Source: Lachnospiraceae bacterium (lineage in GTDB: Bacteria > Bacillota > Clostridia > Lachnospirales > Lachnospiraceae). Taken from it: DNA of 64,000 bases. The notes beneath the pieces are model-generated. The model was given only the letters and a program-made list of their open reading frames with translations, ran no database searches and was not told the DNA's origin. Both the position numbers and the translations under genes were made by a program. Shown here one piece after another: positions 18,190 through 27,132 of this stretch (its first letter is position 1; each line of letters starts with the position of its first letter). Where the stretch lies: positions 23,728 through 87,727 of the forward strand of contig JALFLW010000085.1 in NCBI GenBank assembly GCA_022774505.1. The letters are read 5' to 3'.

Positions 18190-18966
18190 TTAGCCTTGGC
18201 CAGCCAGTTGTCCGACAAACAGCTTTGTGAGTTTCTGCATCTCCACAAAGATAAAATCTACAACATTTGGAAAATATCCCATTAACATAAAGAGTAAGAA
18301 AAGACCAATAAATATTTTTAACTGCATACCAATAACAAACATGTTCATTTGTGGTGCAATTTTGGCTAAAATACCCAAAACAACATTTATCAGCAAAATA
18401 CATGAAAAAATGGGAAGAATCACCCGAAAACCAATTACAAAATAATCTGTAATATATGTGCCTGCGATTGAAATAAAATTACCTTTCAGGTCCGCTCCTC
18501 CTATAGGTATCAGCTTATAAGAGTCATACACTGCATCTATGATAAAATAATGCATGTCCGAAATAACAAATAGTACAAGAAACAACTGACTAAACAAATT
18601 GGCTGTGATCGTCGACTGGACATTGGTGGCAGGATCAAATTCCATCGCCATGGAAAAGCCAATCTCCATGTCAACCATATTTCCGGAAAAGTTCAGAATA
18701 TAAAGACAAAATCCTGATGCCATTCCTATAAACGCCCCTGTAATTCCCTCCTGCAGAACAAGCGTTGCATATCCGACCACTCCCTGATAACTCAGCGAAG
18801 TAAAATCCAACATATTGACAGCCGCCAGCGAAAAGAAAAAACTAAGCCCCATCTTTGTCAATCTCGGAAAATTAGAGGAATTGAAAAAGGGAGCTGTCAC
18901 CATCATTGATGCAATCCGGATAAAAACAAGAATGATATACTCCAGATACTCTATTGTAAACTGCAT
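18190..18966 (-). CDS. fliR: Flagellar export apparatus protein FliR
   Basis: Forms the export gate core with FliP and FliQ. 258 aa, mostly hydrophobic with six to seven membrane helices (for example YIILVFIRIASMMVTAPFF). GAGGAGG precedes the ATG. A 95-bp gap before flhB is longer than other gaps in this operon; I see no hairpin in it. Confidence 0.94.
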   Translation of the reverse strand: MQFTIEYLEYIILVFIRIASMMVTAPFFNSSNFPRLTKMGLSFFFSLAAVNMLDFTSLSYQGVVGYATLVLQEGITGAFIGMASGFCLYILNFSGNMVDMEIGFSMAMEFDPATNVQSTITANLFSQLFLVLFVISDMHYFIIDAVYDSYKLIPIGGADLKGNFISIAGTYITDYFVIGFRVILPIFSCILLINVVLGILAKIAPQMNMFVIGMQLKIFIGLFLLFMLMGYFPNVVDFIFVEMQKLTKLFVGQLAGQG

Positions 18967-18996
18967 ACCATTCCTCCTCTCCGTCTATGCAACATT

Positions 18997-19266
18997 TTAT
19001 TTAATATATTGTGGAATACTTTTTACAAGATTTATAAACAGATCTGACATATTATTCAGCATCCATCCGCCAGCCAGTACAAGTACCAGCATAATAGCAA
19101 TAAACTTAGGCATAAATGTTAATGTCTGTTCCTGAATGGATGTAATTGTCTGAAAAATACTGATGATCAATCCCACGATCAGCGAAACAAGCAGCATCGG
19201 TGCTGAGGTTTCTACAATAACCCATACCACCTCACGGGCAATATCAATCACAACATCTGTCGTCAT
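18997..19266 (-). CDS. fliQ: Flagellar export apparatus protein FliQ
   Basis: 89 aa, the family length. Two membrane helices (TSAPMLLVSLIVGLIISIFQ and FIAIMLVLVLAGGWML) separated by the conserved TITSIQEQTLTFMPK loop. GGAGG precedes the ATG. Between fliP and fliR. Confidence 0.95.
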   Translation of the reverse strand: MTTDVVIDIAREVVWVIVETSAPMLLVSLIVGLIISIFQTITSIQEQTLTFMPKFIAIMLVLVLAGGWMLNNMSDLFINLVKSIPQYIK

Positions 19267-19298
19267 TTATATTCCTCCATTCTCCTATCGTCTTTTAT

Positions 19299-20144
19299 TT
19301 ATTGGAAAGATCGAACTAGCTGATCTACGATCAGATTCCAACCATCCGCCAATACAAACAGCAAAATCTTAAAAGGAAGTGAGATTGTTGTCGGTGGAAG
19401 CATCATCATTCCCATAGACATCAAAGTGGACGCCACAACCATATCAATCACGATAAACGGCAGGTAAATTACAAATCCAATAATAAAGGCTGTCCTAAGC
19501 TCACTTATAATAAATGCCGGAATGATCGTTGTTATGGAAAGATCATCATAATCCTTTATCTCATCAGAAGATGCCCCATTTATTTCCATAAACAATTTCA
19601 GATCCTTATCTCTCGTCTGACCAAGCATAAATTTACGAAGTGGTGCCAGGCCTGCATCCAATGCATCCTTCTGTTCAAGCTTTCCCTGTGTATAAGGTTT
19701 CACTCCATCGTCATACACCTGTGTAAAAACAGGTGTCATGATCGCTATAGTCATAAAAAGAGCCAGCCCCACCAGTACCTGATTGGGAGGAGTTGTCTGA
19801 GTACCGATCGCAGTCCGCAGAAAATGAAATACCACAATTATCCTCGTAAAGCAGGTCACCATGATCAAAATGGACGGTGCCAGTGACAAAATTGTCAACA
19901 ATATTAATATCTGGAGTGTGGATTCCAAATGTGTGCTGCCTGCATTCGATGTAATATTCAGATCAAATGTATCATCATCTGCATCCGCATTTCCATCAAT
20001 CTCATCCTGTGTTGTCTGATCCACTCTCCGTTCCGCTGAAGAATAAGCCGGTGCAGAAATCATAAAGAGTATCATAAACATTGCGATCATCCATATTGTT
20101 TTACGTATGGACTTTCTAAATCTACTGCTTTTCAATTGATTCAT
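19299..20144 (-). CDS. fliP: Flagellar export apparatus protein FliP
   Basis: Main subunit of the FliPQR export gate. 281 aa. An N-terminal cleavable-type signal segment (TIWMIAMFMILFMISAPAYS), then the mature domain with LQILILLTILSLAPSILIMV and TCFTRIIVVFHFLRTAIGTQ, and the C-terminal pair of helices ending DGWNLIVDQLVRSF. AAAAGGTTAAG lies before the ATG; the site is modest. Confidence 0.96.
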   Translation of the reverse strand: MNQLKSSRFRKSIRKTIWMIAMFMILFMISAPAYSSAERRVDQTTQDEIDGNADADDDTFDLNITSNAGSTHLESTLQILILLTILSLAPSILIMVTCFTRIIVVFHFLRTAIGTQTTPPNQVLVGLALFMTIAIMTPVFTQVYDDGVKPYTQGKLEQKDALDAGLAPLRKFMLGQTRDKDLKLFMEINGASSDEIKDYDDLSITTIIPAFIISELRTAFIIGFVIYLPFIVIDMVVASTLMSMGMMMLPPTTISLPFKILLFVLADGWNLIVDQLVRSFQ

Positions 20145-20188
20145 AATCTTAACCTTTTCTATATTTTGCTGCTATTTTGAGTTGATAA

Positions 20189-20557
20189 TTACTTTTTTTT
20201 CAGCATATCCCGGAAAACATCCTTAAAATGTATATCTTCTGTTATACTTTCTGTATTTTTATTAAAAATCTCTATCTGATCCTCCGGTATTTCCGTCAAC
20301 ATCTGAATACTATCTTTGCACACAGAAACCGCTATATATTTGGTACCTATCCGCAAAATACAGATCTGGCGGTTCTGCCCCATCGGAAAAGTCTCGATCA
20401 CTTCAACATTATGCGACTGATTTTTAATAAAGCCGGTCTTGGCATACCATTTTGTCGTATAATAAGAAGCAATAAGGATCAAAATAAAAATAATTAATAA
20501 AAGAATCAGTTTAAAAAAGCTGGACAGTGCAGATTCTCCTACTAAAAATACAGACAT
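20189..20557 (-). CDS. fliO: Flagellar biosynthesis protein FliO/FliZ
   Basis: 122 aa. A single N-terminal membrane helix (KLILLLIIFILILIASYYTT) followed by a small cytoplasmic domain with VIETFPMGQNRQICILRIG, characteristic of FliO, which helps assemble the FliP ring. GGAGG precedes the ATG. It follows fliY directly; in B. subtilis cheY lies in this gap but here there are only 25 nt. Confidence 0.88.
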   Translation of the reverse strand: MSVFLVGESALSSFFKLILLLIIFILILIASYYTTKWYAKTGFIKNQSHNVEVIETFPMGQNRQICILRIGTKYIAVSVCKDSIQMLTEIPEDQIEIFNKNTESITEDIHFKDVFRDMLKKK

Positions 20558-20582
20558 ATCTACACCTCCAACTTATATTTCC

Positions 20583-21719
20583 TTATTTCGTAATTTCAGT
20601 GATCCTGATACCAAAATTCTCCTCAATCACAACAACCTCACCCTTTGCAACAAACTTCCCGTTGACCAAAACGTCAACCGGCTCTCCTGCCAATTTGTTC
20701 AACTCGATAATGGTTCCCGGAGAAAAATCCAATATTTCCTTGATCGATTTATTAGAACGTCCCAGCTCGACGGTAACTTCTAACGGAACATCCATGATCA
20801 GATCAATGTTTTCCTGCTGCATTAATGGACTGACCCCTGCATTAAACGGTTGAAATTGTGCAGGCTGAATATTTACATTCGGTGCAGGCATCGCATATGG
20901 CTGCTGCATCTGCGGCTGAGCCTGCATCATTGGCTGTTCCGGCATTGCCGCATTCTGCCCCACTGCAAAGCCATCTGCCTCTGCCGGCGCACTGCTCTGA
21001 GATGGCTGCACTGCCTGAGAAGTCTCTTCCTCCTGATATGCCTCTGTCTCACTGGCAAACTTTTGATACAGATCTCTTGCAAAATCAAAAGGATATAACT
21101 GCATGATCTGACTGTCCACAAGATCGCCAATTCTCATAGAGAATGCCACCTGAACCAACTCTCCTGATAAAAAGTTTGATACGTCAACATCATCTATACT
21201 GTCATTCAAATCCACAACACTTGCTGTTGGCGGACTAATATCTACTTTTTTGTCGAGCATGGAGGACAGGGACGTCGCTGCAGATCCCATCATCTGATTC
21301 ATTGCCTCACTGATGGCACTCAGATGAAGCTCTGTCAATTCTCCCTCCGTATTAGAACCGTCACCACCCATCATCAGATCCGTGATAACCTTTACATCAT
21401 GCTCCTTTAATATTAAAACATTATTTCCTGATATTCCATCAATATAAGAAATATGTATAAATACGCATGGCTTATCATACTGTGCTGAAATTTCATTGAT
21501 CGTTACATAGGAAACCTTTGGCGTTGTGATCGTTACTTTATGGTTTAACAAAGTAGACAATGTTGTAGCCGCAGTTCCCATATTAATATTTGCAATCTCA
21601 CCAACTGCATCTCTCTCCGCATCTGTCAAAGTCATTGAAGATGCAGTGGCTGCTGTAGCTGTAGCAGCTCCGCCCCCTGTCAGGGCATCTATTTCTTCCT
21701 GCGATAACATTCCATCCAT
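20583..21719 (-). CDS. fliY: Flagellar switch/CheY-P phosphatase protein FliY
   Basis: C-ring protein combining a CheC-like phosphatase with a FliN domain. 378 aa. The N-terminus MLSQEEIDALTGG resembles the FliM CheY-P-binding peptide. Two phosphatase helices, GEIANINMGTAATTL near 45 and SEAMNQMMGSAATSL near 140, keep both Glu/Asn pairs. A Gln/Pro/Ala-rich linker of ~60 residues follows, then the SpoA/FliN domain (LIMDVPLEVTVELGRSNK) at about 305-378. It overlaps neither neighbour but lies only 4 nt after fliM. Confidence 0.95.
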   Translation of the reverse strand: MDGMLSQEEIDALTGGGAATATAATASSMTLTDAERDAVGEIANINMGTAATTLSTLLNHKVTITTPKVSYVTINEISAQYDKPCVFIHISYIDGISGNNVLILKEHDVKVITDLMMGGDGSNTEGELTELHLSAISEAMNQMMGSAATSLSSMLDKKVDISPPTASVVDLNDSIDDVDVSNFLSGELVQVAFSMRIGDLVDSQIMQLYPFDFARDLYQKFASETEAYQEEETSQAVQPSQSSAPAEADGFAVGQNAAMPEQPMMQAQPQMQQPYAMPAPNVNIQPAQFQPFNAGVSPLMQQENIDLIMDVPLEVTVELGRSNKSIKEILDFSPGTIIELNKLAGEPVDVLVNGKFVAKGEVVVIEENFGIRITEITK

Positions 21720-21723
21720 CGGT

Positions 21724-22704
21724 CTATTGCTCCTCCCTTATCACTGATGTTACCCGGACAGCATACGAATCCGAAATGGCACCGGGCAGTGCTCTAAATT
21801 TCATAATATTACCAACATATACGTTCAGCTCATCATCCACCTTAGAATCAAGCTTGATGACATCACCAATCTGAATATTCATAAAGTCATTTACAGAGAT
21901 TGTGCTCTTGCCAAGCTGTGCACGTACAGGAATTTTAGCATGGCTGATGATACTTTCTATCGCCTCTTCATAATCCTCGTCATCCTTCTCTTTCATCGTT
22001 GAATACCAATATTTGGTATTCAATTTATCAATAACTGATTCCACGCAAGAATATGGAATACAGATATTCATCAAACCTTCGATTGTTCCCACTTTCACAT
22101 TCATTGTGACAATCGCAGTCATCTCACTCGGAGAAATAAACTGTGCAAACTGGGAATTCGTTTCGATGCGTTCAAGACGCGGTTCCAGATCTGTCACACT
22201 CTGCCATGGATCAATAAGTAATCCTGTACATACTTCCATGATCCTCTCGAGAATGATCAATTCAATTTCCGTAAATTCCCTGGTCTTTTCCAGAGGATTT
22301 CCCCCTCCACCAAGCATACGGTCTACAATAGCAAACCCCAGATTAGAGGCTAATTCTATCAAAATACTTCCCTCCAAAGGTGCAAAGTCAATCACACCAA
22401 GAAGCACCGGGTTCGATAATGCATTTGAAAATTCAGAATATGTATTTGCCTCTGCATTCATCACCTCAACCTGTACAGACTTTCTCAGATATGCCGGTAA
22501 ATTTGTCGAAAGCAGACGACCATAATTCTCAAATATAATTTCTAATGTTCTTAAATGATCCTTAGAAAATTTCGACGGTCTTGCAAAATCATAATCTTTT
22601 ACAACAGCCTTCGGTGTATCATCGATTTCATCCGGATCTATCTCTCCATTATTCAGCGCACTGAGCAGACTGTCAATCTCATCCTGAGACAAGACATCTC
22701 CCAT
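21724..22704 (-). CDS. fliM: Flagellar motor switch protein FliM
   Basis: C-ring protein binding CheY-P and setting rotation direction. ~326 aa. N-terminal CheY-P-binding peptide LSQDEIDSLLSALNNGE, a CheC-like middle domain (inactive, as in the family) including MLGGGGNPLEKTREFTEIE, and a C-terminal SpoA domain. ATG 22704 is chosen over a GTG three codons earlier because GAGGTGA spans that GTG and is 5 nt from the ATG. Confidence 0.96.
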   Translation of the reverse strand: MGDVLSQDEIDSLLSALNNGEIDPDEIDDTPKAVVKDYDFARPSKFSKDHLRTLEIIFENYGRLLSTNLPAYLRKSVQVEVMNAEANTYSEFSNALSNPVLLGVIDFAPLEGSILIELASNLGFAIVDRMLGGGGNPLEKTREFTEIELIILERIMEVCTGLLIDPWQSVTDLEPRLERIETNSQFAQFISPSEMTAIVTMNVKVGTIEGLMNICIPYSCVESVIDKLNTKYWYSTMKEKDDEDYEEAIESIISHAKIPVRAQLGKSTISVNDFMNIQIGDVIKLDSKVDDELNVYVGNIMKFRALPGAISDSYAVRVTSVIREEQ

Positions 22705-22809
22705 TCTTTTCACCTCACATCCGAAATGAAGACAATCAACTTGTCCTAAATTCTACTTAAAATTTTTTACCTTGATAATCATAACATATTTGTTACAAAA
22801 AGAAAATAA

Positions 22810-23325
22810 TTAATTATACATAAGATTCGTCAAAGAAATCTCAACAACAGCCTTTGAATCCAATTTCTTCTGGATCTGCTCCAAAGCTTCCTTCTTTACA
22901 GCATCTTCAGAAATATTATCAACCGTATGAGACTGGATCACTCCGCGGATAATATCCGTAAGTGTTGCCTCATTTGCTTTTACGGTACTGCTGATATCCT
23001 TATAATCCTTTGCTTTCTTGTTTAATGACAACGTATATCCGTCAAGCATGGCATAATGCATCTTTTTGTCTTCCCCGGATGACAGATTCAATGTCTGCTG
23101 TGATTCAAAAGCCACAGAGTACTGCTCCAGATCCTTTAAAGTATAATCCTGAGCGCCTTCAGAATCCTCATCTTCCAATTCCAGATTTAAAACAGATGCA
23201 ACCTGTGTGATCAGATTATTTGTCTTTTGAAAAGTCGGAAGCATCACAAAAAACATGATTGCTGTTAAGACTACATTGATAACGGTTAATGCCGCTATGA
23301 TTACACTAAAAATATTTTTTTTCAT
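22810..23325 (-). CDS. fliL: Flagellar basal body-associated protein FliL
   Basis: Single-pass membrane protein that supports stator function. ~171 aa. N-terminal membrane helix (VIIAALTVINVVLTAIMFFV), then a periplasm/wall-side domain. It is more diverged than its neighbours, and position (motB-fliL-fliM) contributes to the call. The start is uncertain between ATG 23325 and one four codons upstream (23337); GGAAA precedes 23325. Confidence 0.8.
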   Translation of the reverse strand: MKKNIFSVIIAALTVINVVLTAIMFFVMLPTFQKTNNLITQVASVLNLELEDEDSEGAQDYTLKDLEQYSVAFESQQTLNLSSGEDKKMHYAMLDGYTLSLNKKAKDYKDISSTVKANEATLTDIIRGVIQSHTVDNISEDAVKKEALEQIQKKLDSKAVVEISLTNLMYN

Positions 23326-23378
23326 AATAATTTCCATGCCTTTCTCTTATATTGGCTATTTTTACTGCATATAACATA

Positions 23379-23406
23379 TTTAATCAATATCGTTTAATCA
23401 ATATCG
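23379..23406. repeat. Perfect 14-bp tandem duplication at the motB stop
   Basis: TTTAATCAATATCG occurs twice back to back (23379-23392 and 23393-23406). The right copy carries the last codons and stop of motB, and the left copy repeats them just after the stop, a typical small replication-slippage duplication. Confidence 0.9.
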
Positions 23407-24185
23407 CTATATATTTTTATTTCAACTCGTCTGTTCTTGGCTCTGCCTGCCGCTGTAGAGTTATCAGCCACCGGATCCACATCCCCTCTGCCTGATGCCT
23501 CGATATGCTTCTCGCTCAACCCCTTTTTCTCTACAAAATACTCCAGCACCTTGGTCGCCCTGGCAGTGGACAGCCATCGGTTGCTCGGATATTCTCTGGT
23601 GTGGATCGGCACATTATCTGTATGTCCTTCGATTTTTATCTGTCTGTCCTTGTATTTCTTTAATACATAGGAAACTCTGCTTAATATTGTCTTTGCCCCG
23701 GGACGTATCTCAGCACTTCCGGAATCAAATAACACGCCTCCGCTCATGGATATCATAACATATTGATAATTCTCATCCATGGTAACACTGACAGAATCCT
23801 CTATGCGATTTTTTTCTGTCCCCTCTACAACATCACTGTAAAGCTTACGCGTATCCTCTTCCTGCTTTTTTTTCTGCTCTGCAAGAGGATCCTCAGATTC
23901 CGTATCCTCTGCCGCTTTTCCCATATCTGAATAATATTCATCCAGATTATTTAACTGGGTTGCTCCACTGGATACCAACTGTCCCTCTCCTACTGACTGT
24001 GCCCCACCGCTAAATATACTAAAGCTGTTGGACATCGAAGCAACCAGTTCAGAATATTTTTCCTGATCCACCGCTGACATAGAATATAACATTACGAAAA
24101 AGCATAGCAGCAGATTCATCAAATCCGAAAAGGTGTCTTTCCAGAGGTCAGTTTTGATCTCTTCCTCTTCTTTTTTCCTCGCCAT
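23394..24185 (-). CDS. motB: Motor stator protein MotB
   Basis: Ion-channel and wall-anchoring half of the stator. 263 aa. Membrane helix with the proton-binding Asp in DTFSDLMNLLLCFFVMLYS near residue 20, then a plug/linker and a C-terminal OmpA-like peptidoglycan-binding domain with IEGHTDNVPI and RWLSTARATKVLEYF. The ATG overlaps the motA stop (TAATG), implying coupling. An N-terminal Asp context fits either proton or sodium coupling; I do not assign one. Confidence 0.95.
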   Translation of the reverse strand: MARKKEEEEIKTDLWKDTFSDLMNLLLCFFVMLYSMSAVDQEKYSELVASMSNSFSIFSGGAQSVGEGQLVSSGATQLNNLDEYYSDMGKAAEDTESEDPLAEQKKKQEEDTRKLYSDVVEGTEKNRIEDSVSVTMDENYQYVMISMSGGVLFDSGSAEIRPGAKTILSRVSYVLKKYKDRQIKIEGHTDNVPIHTREYPSNRWLSTARATKVLEYFVEKKGLSEKHIEASGRGDVDPVADNSTAAGRAKNRRVEIKIYSDID

Positions 24186-24994
24186 TATGCCTCACCACCT
24201 TCAGCGGCTCCTTCATTTCCCTCTCCCATGTCATCTCTGATCTGCGGAGCAAGGAATGATTTCAATTTTTCTTCAATAACACGCGGATTCTCTCCTGCCT
24301 GTATAGACAAAAGTCCCTCCACCATGATCTCCTTGATCGTAATCTCTAAAGCGTTATTCTGTTTAAGCTTCAGAGAAATAGGTACACAAAGCCAGTTTGC
24401 AAGAACAGAACCATAGAATGTCGTGATAATCGCAACGGCCATGTTAGGACCCAACTTACTCATATCATCCATGTTATATAACATGTTTACCAGTCCCATC
24501 AGCGTACCGATCATTCCCCAGGCAGGTCCCATACTACCGAGAGTAGCCCAAAACATAACCTTTTCATTATGACGTCCATCAATCGCCCCAAGCTCTGTCT
24601 CCATAATGCTGCGGACAAGTTCAGGATCGGTTCCGTCAACAATAAGCATGATTCCCTTTTTCAGGAATTCATCATCTACATCATTGGCAGCCTCTTCCAA
24701 CGCAAGAAGTCCTTCTTTTCTGGCAATATTCGATAATCGTATGATATTTTGTATCACATTGACCTCATCTGCCTTGGGCGTCTTAAACGCAAGTGACAAC
24801 GTCTTTAGACACTTTCCCATTTCCGGAATGCTCTTTGCCTGCGTAAGCATACAACCAAAGGCACCACCAAATGTTACAATAAAAGAAGCAGGATCTACAA
24901 AGTGACCGAATGCAGTCATACCACCTGATGTGATTATACCGACAATACAACATGCGATACCTATGATAAGTCCTACTATTGTAGCGATATCCAT
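24185..24994 (-). CDS. motA: Motor stator protein MotA
   Basis: Torque-generating stator subunit, five copies per MotB pair. ~269 aa, four membrane helices, with the conserved FWATLGSMGPAWGMIGTLMG segment that includes the functional Pro, and a cytoplasmic loop with charged residues for FliG contact. ATG 24994 is chosen, with AAGGTGG 8 nt upstream; two GTG codons lie inside that ribosome site. It is within the fla/che operon here, whereas B. subtilis keeps motAB elsewhere. Confidence 0.95.
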   Translation of the reverse strand: MDIATIVGLIIGIACCIVGIITSGGMTAFGHFVDPASFIVTFGGAFGCMLTQAKSIPEMGKCLKTLSLAFKTPKADEVNVIQNIIRLSNIARKEGLLALEEAANDVDDEFLKKGIMLIVDGTDPELVRSIMETELGAIDGRHNEKVMFWATLGSMGPAWGMIGTLMGLVNMLYNMDDMSKLGPNMAVAIITTFYGSVLANWLCVPISLKLKQNNALEITIKEIMVEGLLSIQAGENPRVIEEKLKSFLAPQIRDDMGEGNEGAAEGGEA

Positions 24995-25017
24995 TTTTTC
25001 CACCACCTTATGTATGT

Positions 25018-25212
25018 TTAGTCAATTCCAAAGGAATTGCACTCACTCCTATATGATTTTACTAGATTTTTTACTTCTTGTCTACTTTCTTTTACAATTA
25101 TTTTTTTTCCGGTAGTAAGAGTGATTATAGTATCCGGTGTTTCTTCTACTGTTTCGATAAGGTCTGCATTTACCGTAATACTTCCTCCATTCATCTTTGT
25201 TACGTCGATCAT
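25018..25212 (-). CDS. flbD: Flagellar protein FlbD (SwrD family)
   Basis: 64 aa. The compact family pattern is clear: IDVTKMNGGSITVNADLIE, then EETPDTIITLTTGKKIIVKE. The B. subtilis homologue SwrD raises motor power/torque. Start 25212 has GGAGG 5 nt before it. It is the first gene after the internal terminator and the dispersed repeat, so it probably opens a second transcription segment of the operon (inference). Confidence 0.92.
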   Translation of the reverse strand: MIDVTKMNGGSITVNADLIETVEETPDTIITLTTGKKIIVKESRQEVKNLVKSYRSECNSFGID

Positions 25213-25236
25213 AAATACCTCCATGTAAATTATTTA

Positions 25237-25354
25237 ACTAAGACTTCCCACATCCAAAACCAATATATACACATAATATGTCTTATTTCCTGCATGCAAT
25301 AGCATTTTGCCCTCTGGCCTGCCTCTCACATTGCGAGTATTTTCCTATATATTG
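25237..25354. repeat. Dispersed noncoding repeat, copy A (short form)
   Basis: About 118 bp between flgE and flbD with a clear relative at 54312-54465. Both begin ACTAAG, share AAAACC then ATATATAC, CATAATA, GTCTTAT and the identical ATGCAATAGCATTTT, and end with ATTTTCCTATA. This copy lacks about 41 bp present in the other copy. It has no open frame and no terminal target duplication that I can see. Confidence 0.75.
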
Positions 25355-25358
25355 AAAA

Positions 25359-25385
25359 GGCGGTATAGTAGAAAACCATACCGCC
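25359..25385 (-). terminator. Terminator downstream of flgE, inside the motility operon
   Basis: On the minus strand an 8-bp GC-rich stem (GGCGGTAT / ATACCGCC) with an 11-nt loop is followed by TTTT. It begins 32 bp after the flgE stop. The U-tract is short, so partial read-through to flbD-motA is likely. Confidence 0.7.
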
Positions 25386-25416
25386 CATCTTTCTCTGTCA
25401 TCGAAGATACCGGTTA

Positions 25417-27027
25417 TTATCTCTTGAGATTAACAAGCTCTTCAAGCATAGAATCTGATGTTGTAATAATACGTGAATTTGCCTGAAAACCACGCTGTGT
25501 GGTAATCATATTCGTAAACTCTGATGCAAGATCAACATTGGACATTTCCAGTGCACCCACCGTAAAGCTGCCGCTCTTTGATACTTCCTCTCCAATCCCA
25601 TCAAAAAGTCCGGAATTTAACGAAGCTCTGAACAAGCTCTCTCCTTCCGCTTCCAGTCCTGATGGATTGGAAAATGTGGCTACACAGATCTGTGCAAGAC
25701 ACTTTGTCTCACCATTTGTATATTTGCCGTAAATCTTTCCTTCATCGTCAATAGAGATTCCACTCATGGTTCCTGCATAATTACCCGCATTTTTGCCCTG
25801 CTGGTCTCCTCTTTTATATGTCATTTCGCAGGTTCCCCCCTTTGAAAACTGTGTCAAAGTAGAGAAATCCAACTCAATTCCGCCGCTGTCTGTTGCCGCA
25901 TCATATTGTGGAAATGTACTGTCTGTTCCAACGTGATCATCGCTTGTCTGAACCACCGAGAAGTTAATACAATTTCCTGCAAATTCAGAATTTTTACGAT
26001 TATTTGTCACTGTTGTCCCACTTGTTCCTGCTGTATATTTAGAATCAACAGCAGCAAATGCACCGGTTGCACTGTTAAAAAGCAATGGTACTAATGTAGA
26101 ATCAAGAGTAAACTCACCTGTACTCTCATTTACACCATTTGTAATGCCTGTACCTGTTACAGACGTATCTACACCAAAATTATTTCCTTCACCAAATCGA
26201 ATGATCGCACCGCTGTTAGAATATTTTACAGAACCGTCTGCCTGTACTTCTTTTTTAACGAAAATTGATTCTCCATTGGAATTATATACATCCGCTACAC
26301 GAACAGTATACGGAACGATAGAGCTTTCAGTTGCTCCTGCCTGTGTCTCGTCCTGCGTGATCATCATCTTTACAGTATATAATTCACCCAGATTATCATA
26401 AAAGCTGAAAGTAACAGGTGTTCCTCCTGCAGTAATCTTATTATTTGCATCAACTGTCGGTGCCAGATTTTTATCATTTGGATCGATATTTCCCAAAATC
26501 GTAGCAGCCTTTGTCGCTGTAGGCTCCGCAGATGTCTGCTTTGCTGTCATGATCTTTAGATCTGTGGCAATATCCTTTACAATATTTCCATCATCATCTG
26601 CCATCCATCCCTGTACGATACCTCCATTTGTGGTACAATACAGATTTCCATCCGGATCAACATTCAAAGCACCTGACTTGGTAAATAATTTTTCCCCTCC
26701 CACATTTACAACTAAAAAGGATTCTCCATTAATTGCAAGGTCAAGAGCTCTGTTTGTCGTTGTCGTTCCACCATTCTCCGTAATATTTGTAGTAATGGAT
26801 GCAACAAGACCACCCAGACCGATCTGCTTTGCATTTGTACCGGCTGTGTTCGTCGTACTATTTGGTCCTGTTGCAGGGGATACCGTCTGATAAAATGTAT
26901 CCGAAAAGTTGACACTGCTTGATTTAAAACCAACAGTATTTACATTGGCAATATTATTACCTATTACATCCATCTTGGTCTGGTGTATTTTTAATCCGGC
27001 TACACCAGAATACAATGATCTCATCAT
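25417..27027 (-). CDS. flgE: Flagellar hook protein FlgE
   Basis: Hook subunit outside the cell. 536 aa, longer than the ~260-400 of many relatives because of a Thr/Gly/Asn-rich central insertion. N-terminal rod-type motif MRSLYSGVAGLKIHQTKMD then VIGNNIANVNTVGFK; the C-terminal D0 helix ends SEFTNMITTQRGFQANSRII. AGGAGG precedes two ATG codons in tandem; the first is used here. It is exported without a signal peptide. The order flgD-TIGR02530-flgE is standard for Firmicutes. Confidence 0.95.
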   Translation of the reverse strand: MMRSLYSGVAGLKIHQTKMDVIGNNIANVNTVGFKSSSVNFSDTFYQTVSPATGPNSTTNTAGTNAKQIGLGGLVASITTNITENGGTTTTNRALDLAINGESFLVVNVGGEKLFTKSGALNVDPDGNLYCTTNGGIVQGWMADDDGNIVKDIATDLKIMTAKQTSAEPTATKAATILGNIDPNDKNLAPTVDANNKITAGGTPVTFSFYDNLGELYTVKMMITQDETQAGATESSIVPYTVRVADVYNSNGESIFVKKEVQADGSVKYSNSGAIIRFGEGNNFGVDTSVTGTGITNGVNESTGEFTLDSTLVPLLFNSATGAFAAVDSKYTAGTSGTTVTNNRKNSEFAGNCINFSVVQTSDDHVGTDSTFPQYDAATDSGGIELDFSTLTQFSKGGTCEMTYKRGDQQGKNAGNYAGTMSGISIDDEGKIYGKYTNGETKCLAQICVATFSNPSGLEAEGESLFRASLNSGLFDGIGEEVSKSGSFTVGALEMSNVDLASEFTNMITTQRGFQANSRIITTSDSMLEELVNLKR

Positions 27028-27132
27028 ATTTTTTTCCTCCTATCATCCGGGGAATATCTCTGAAATCCGTCTGGCATTCAGGATTTCATGCCTCCATAAG
27101 GTCCGGCACTTCATATTCCTCATTTTTCATTT

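Noticed and set aside
18107..18403. Minus-strand 98-codon frame between fliR and flhB
   Set aside because: It mostly overlaps fliR in another frame and has no ribosome site.
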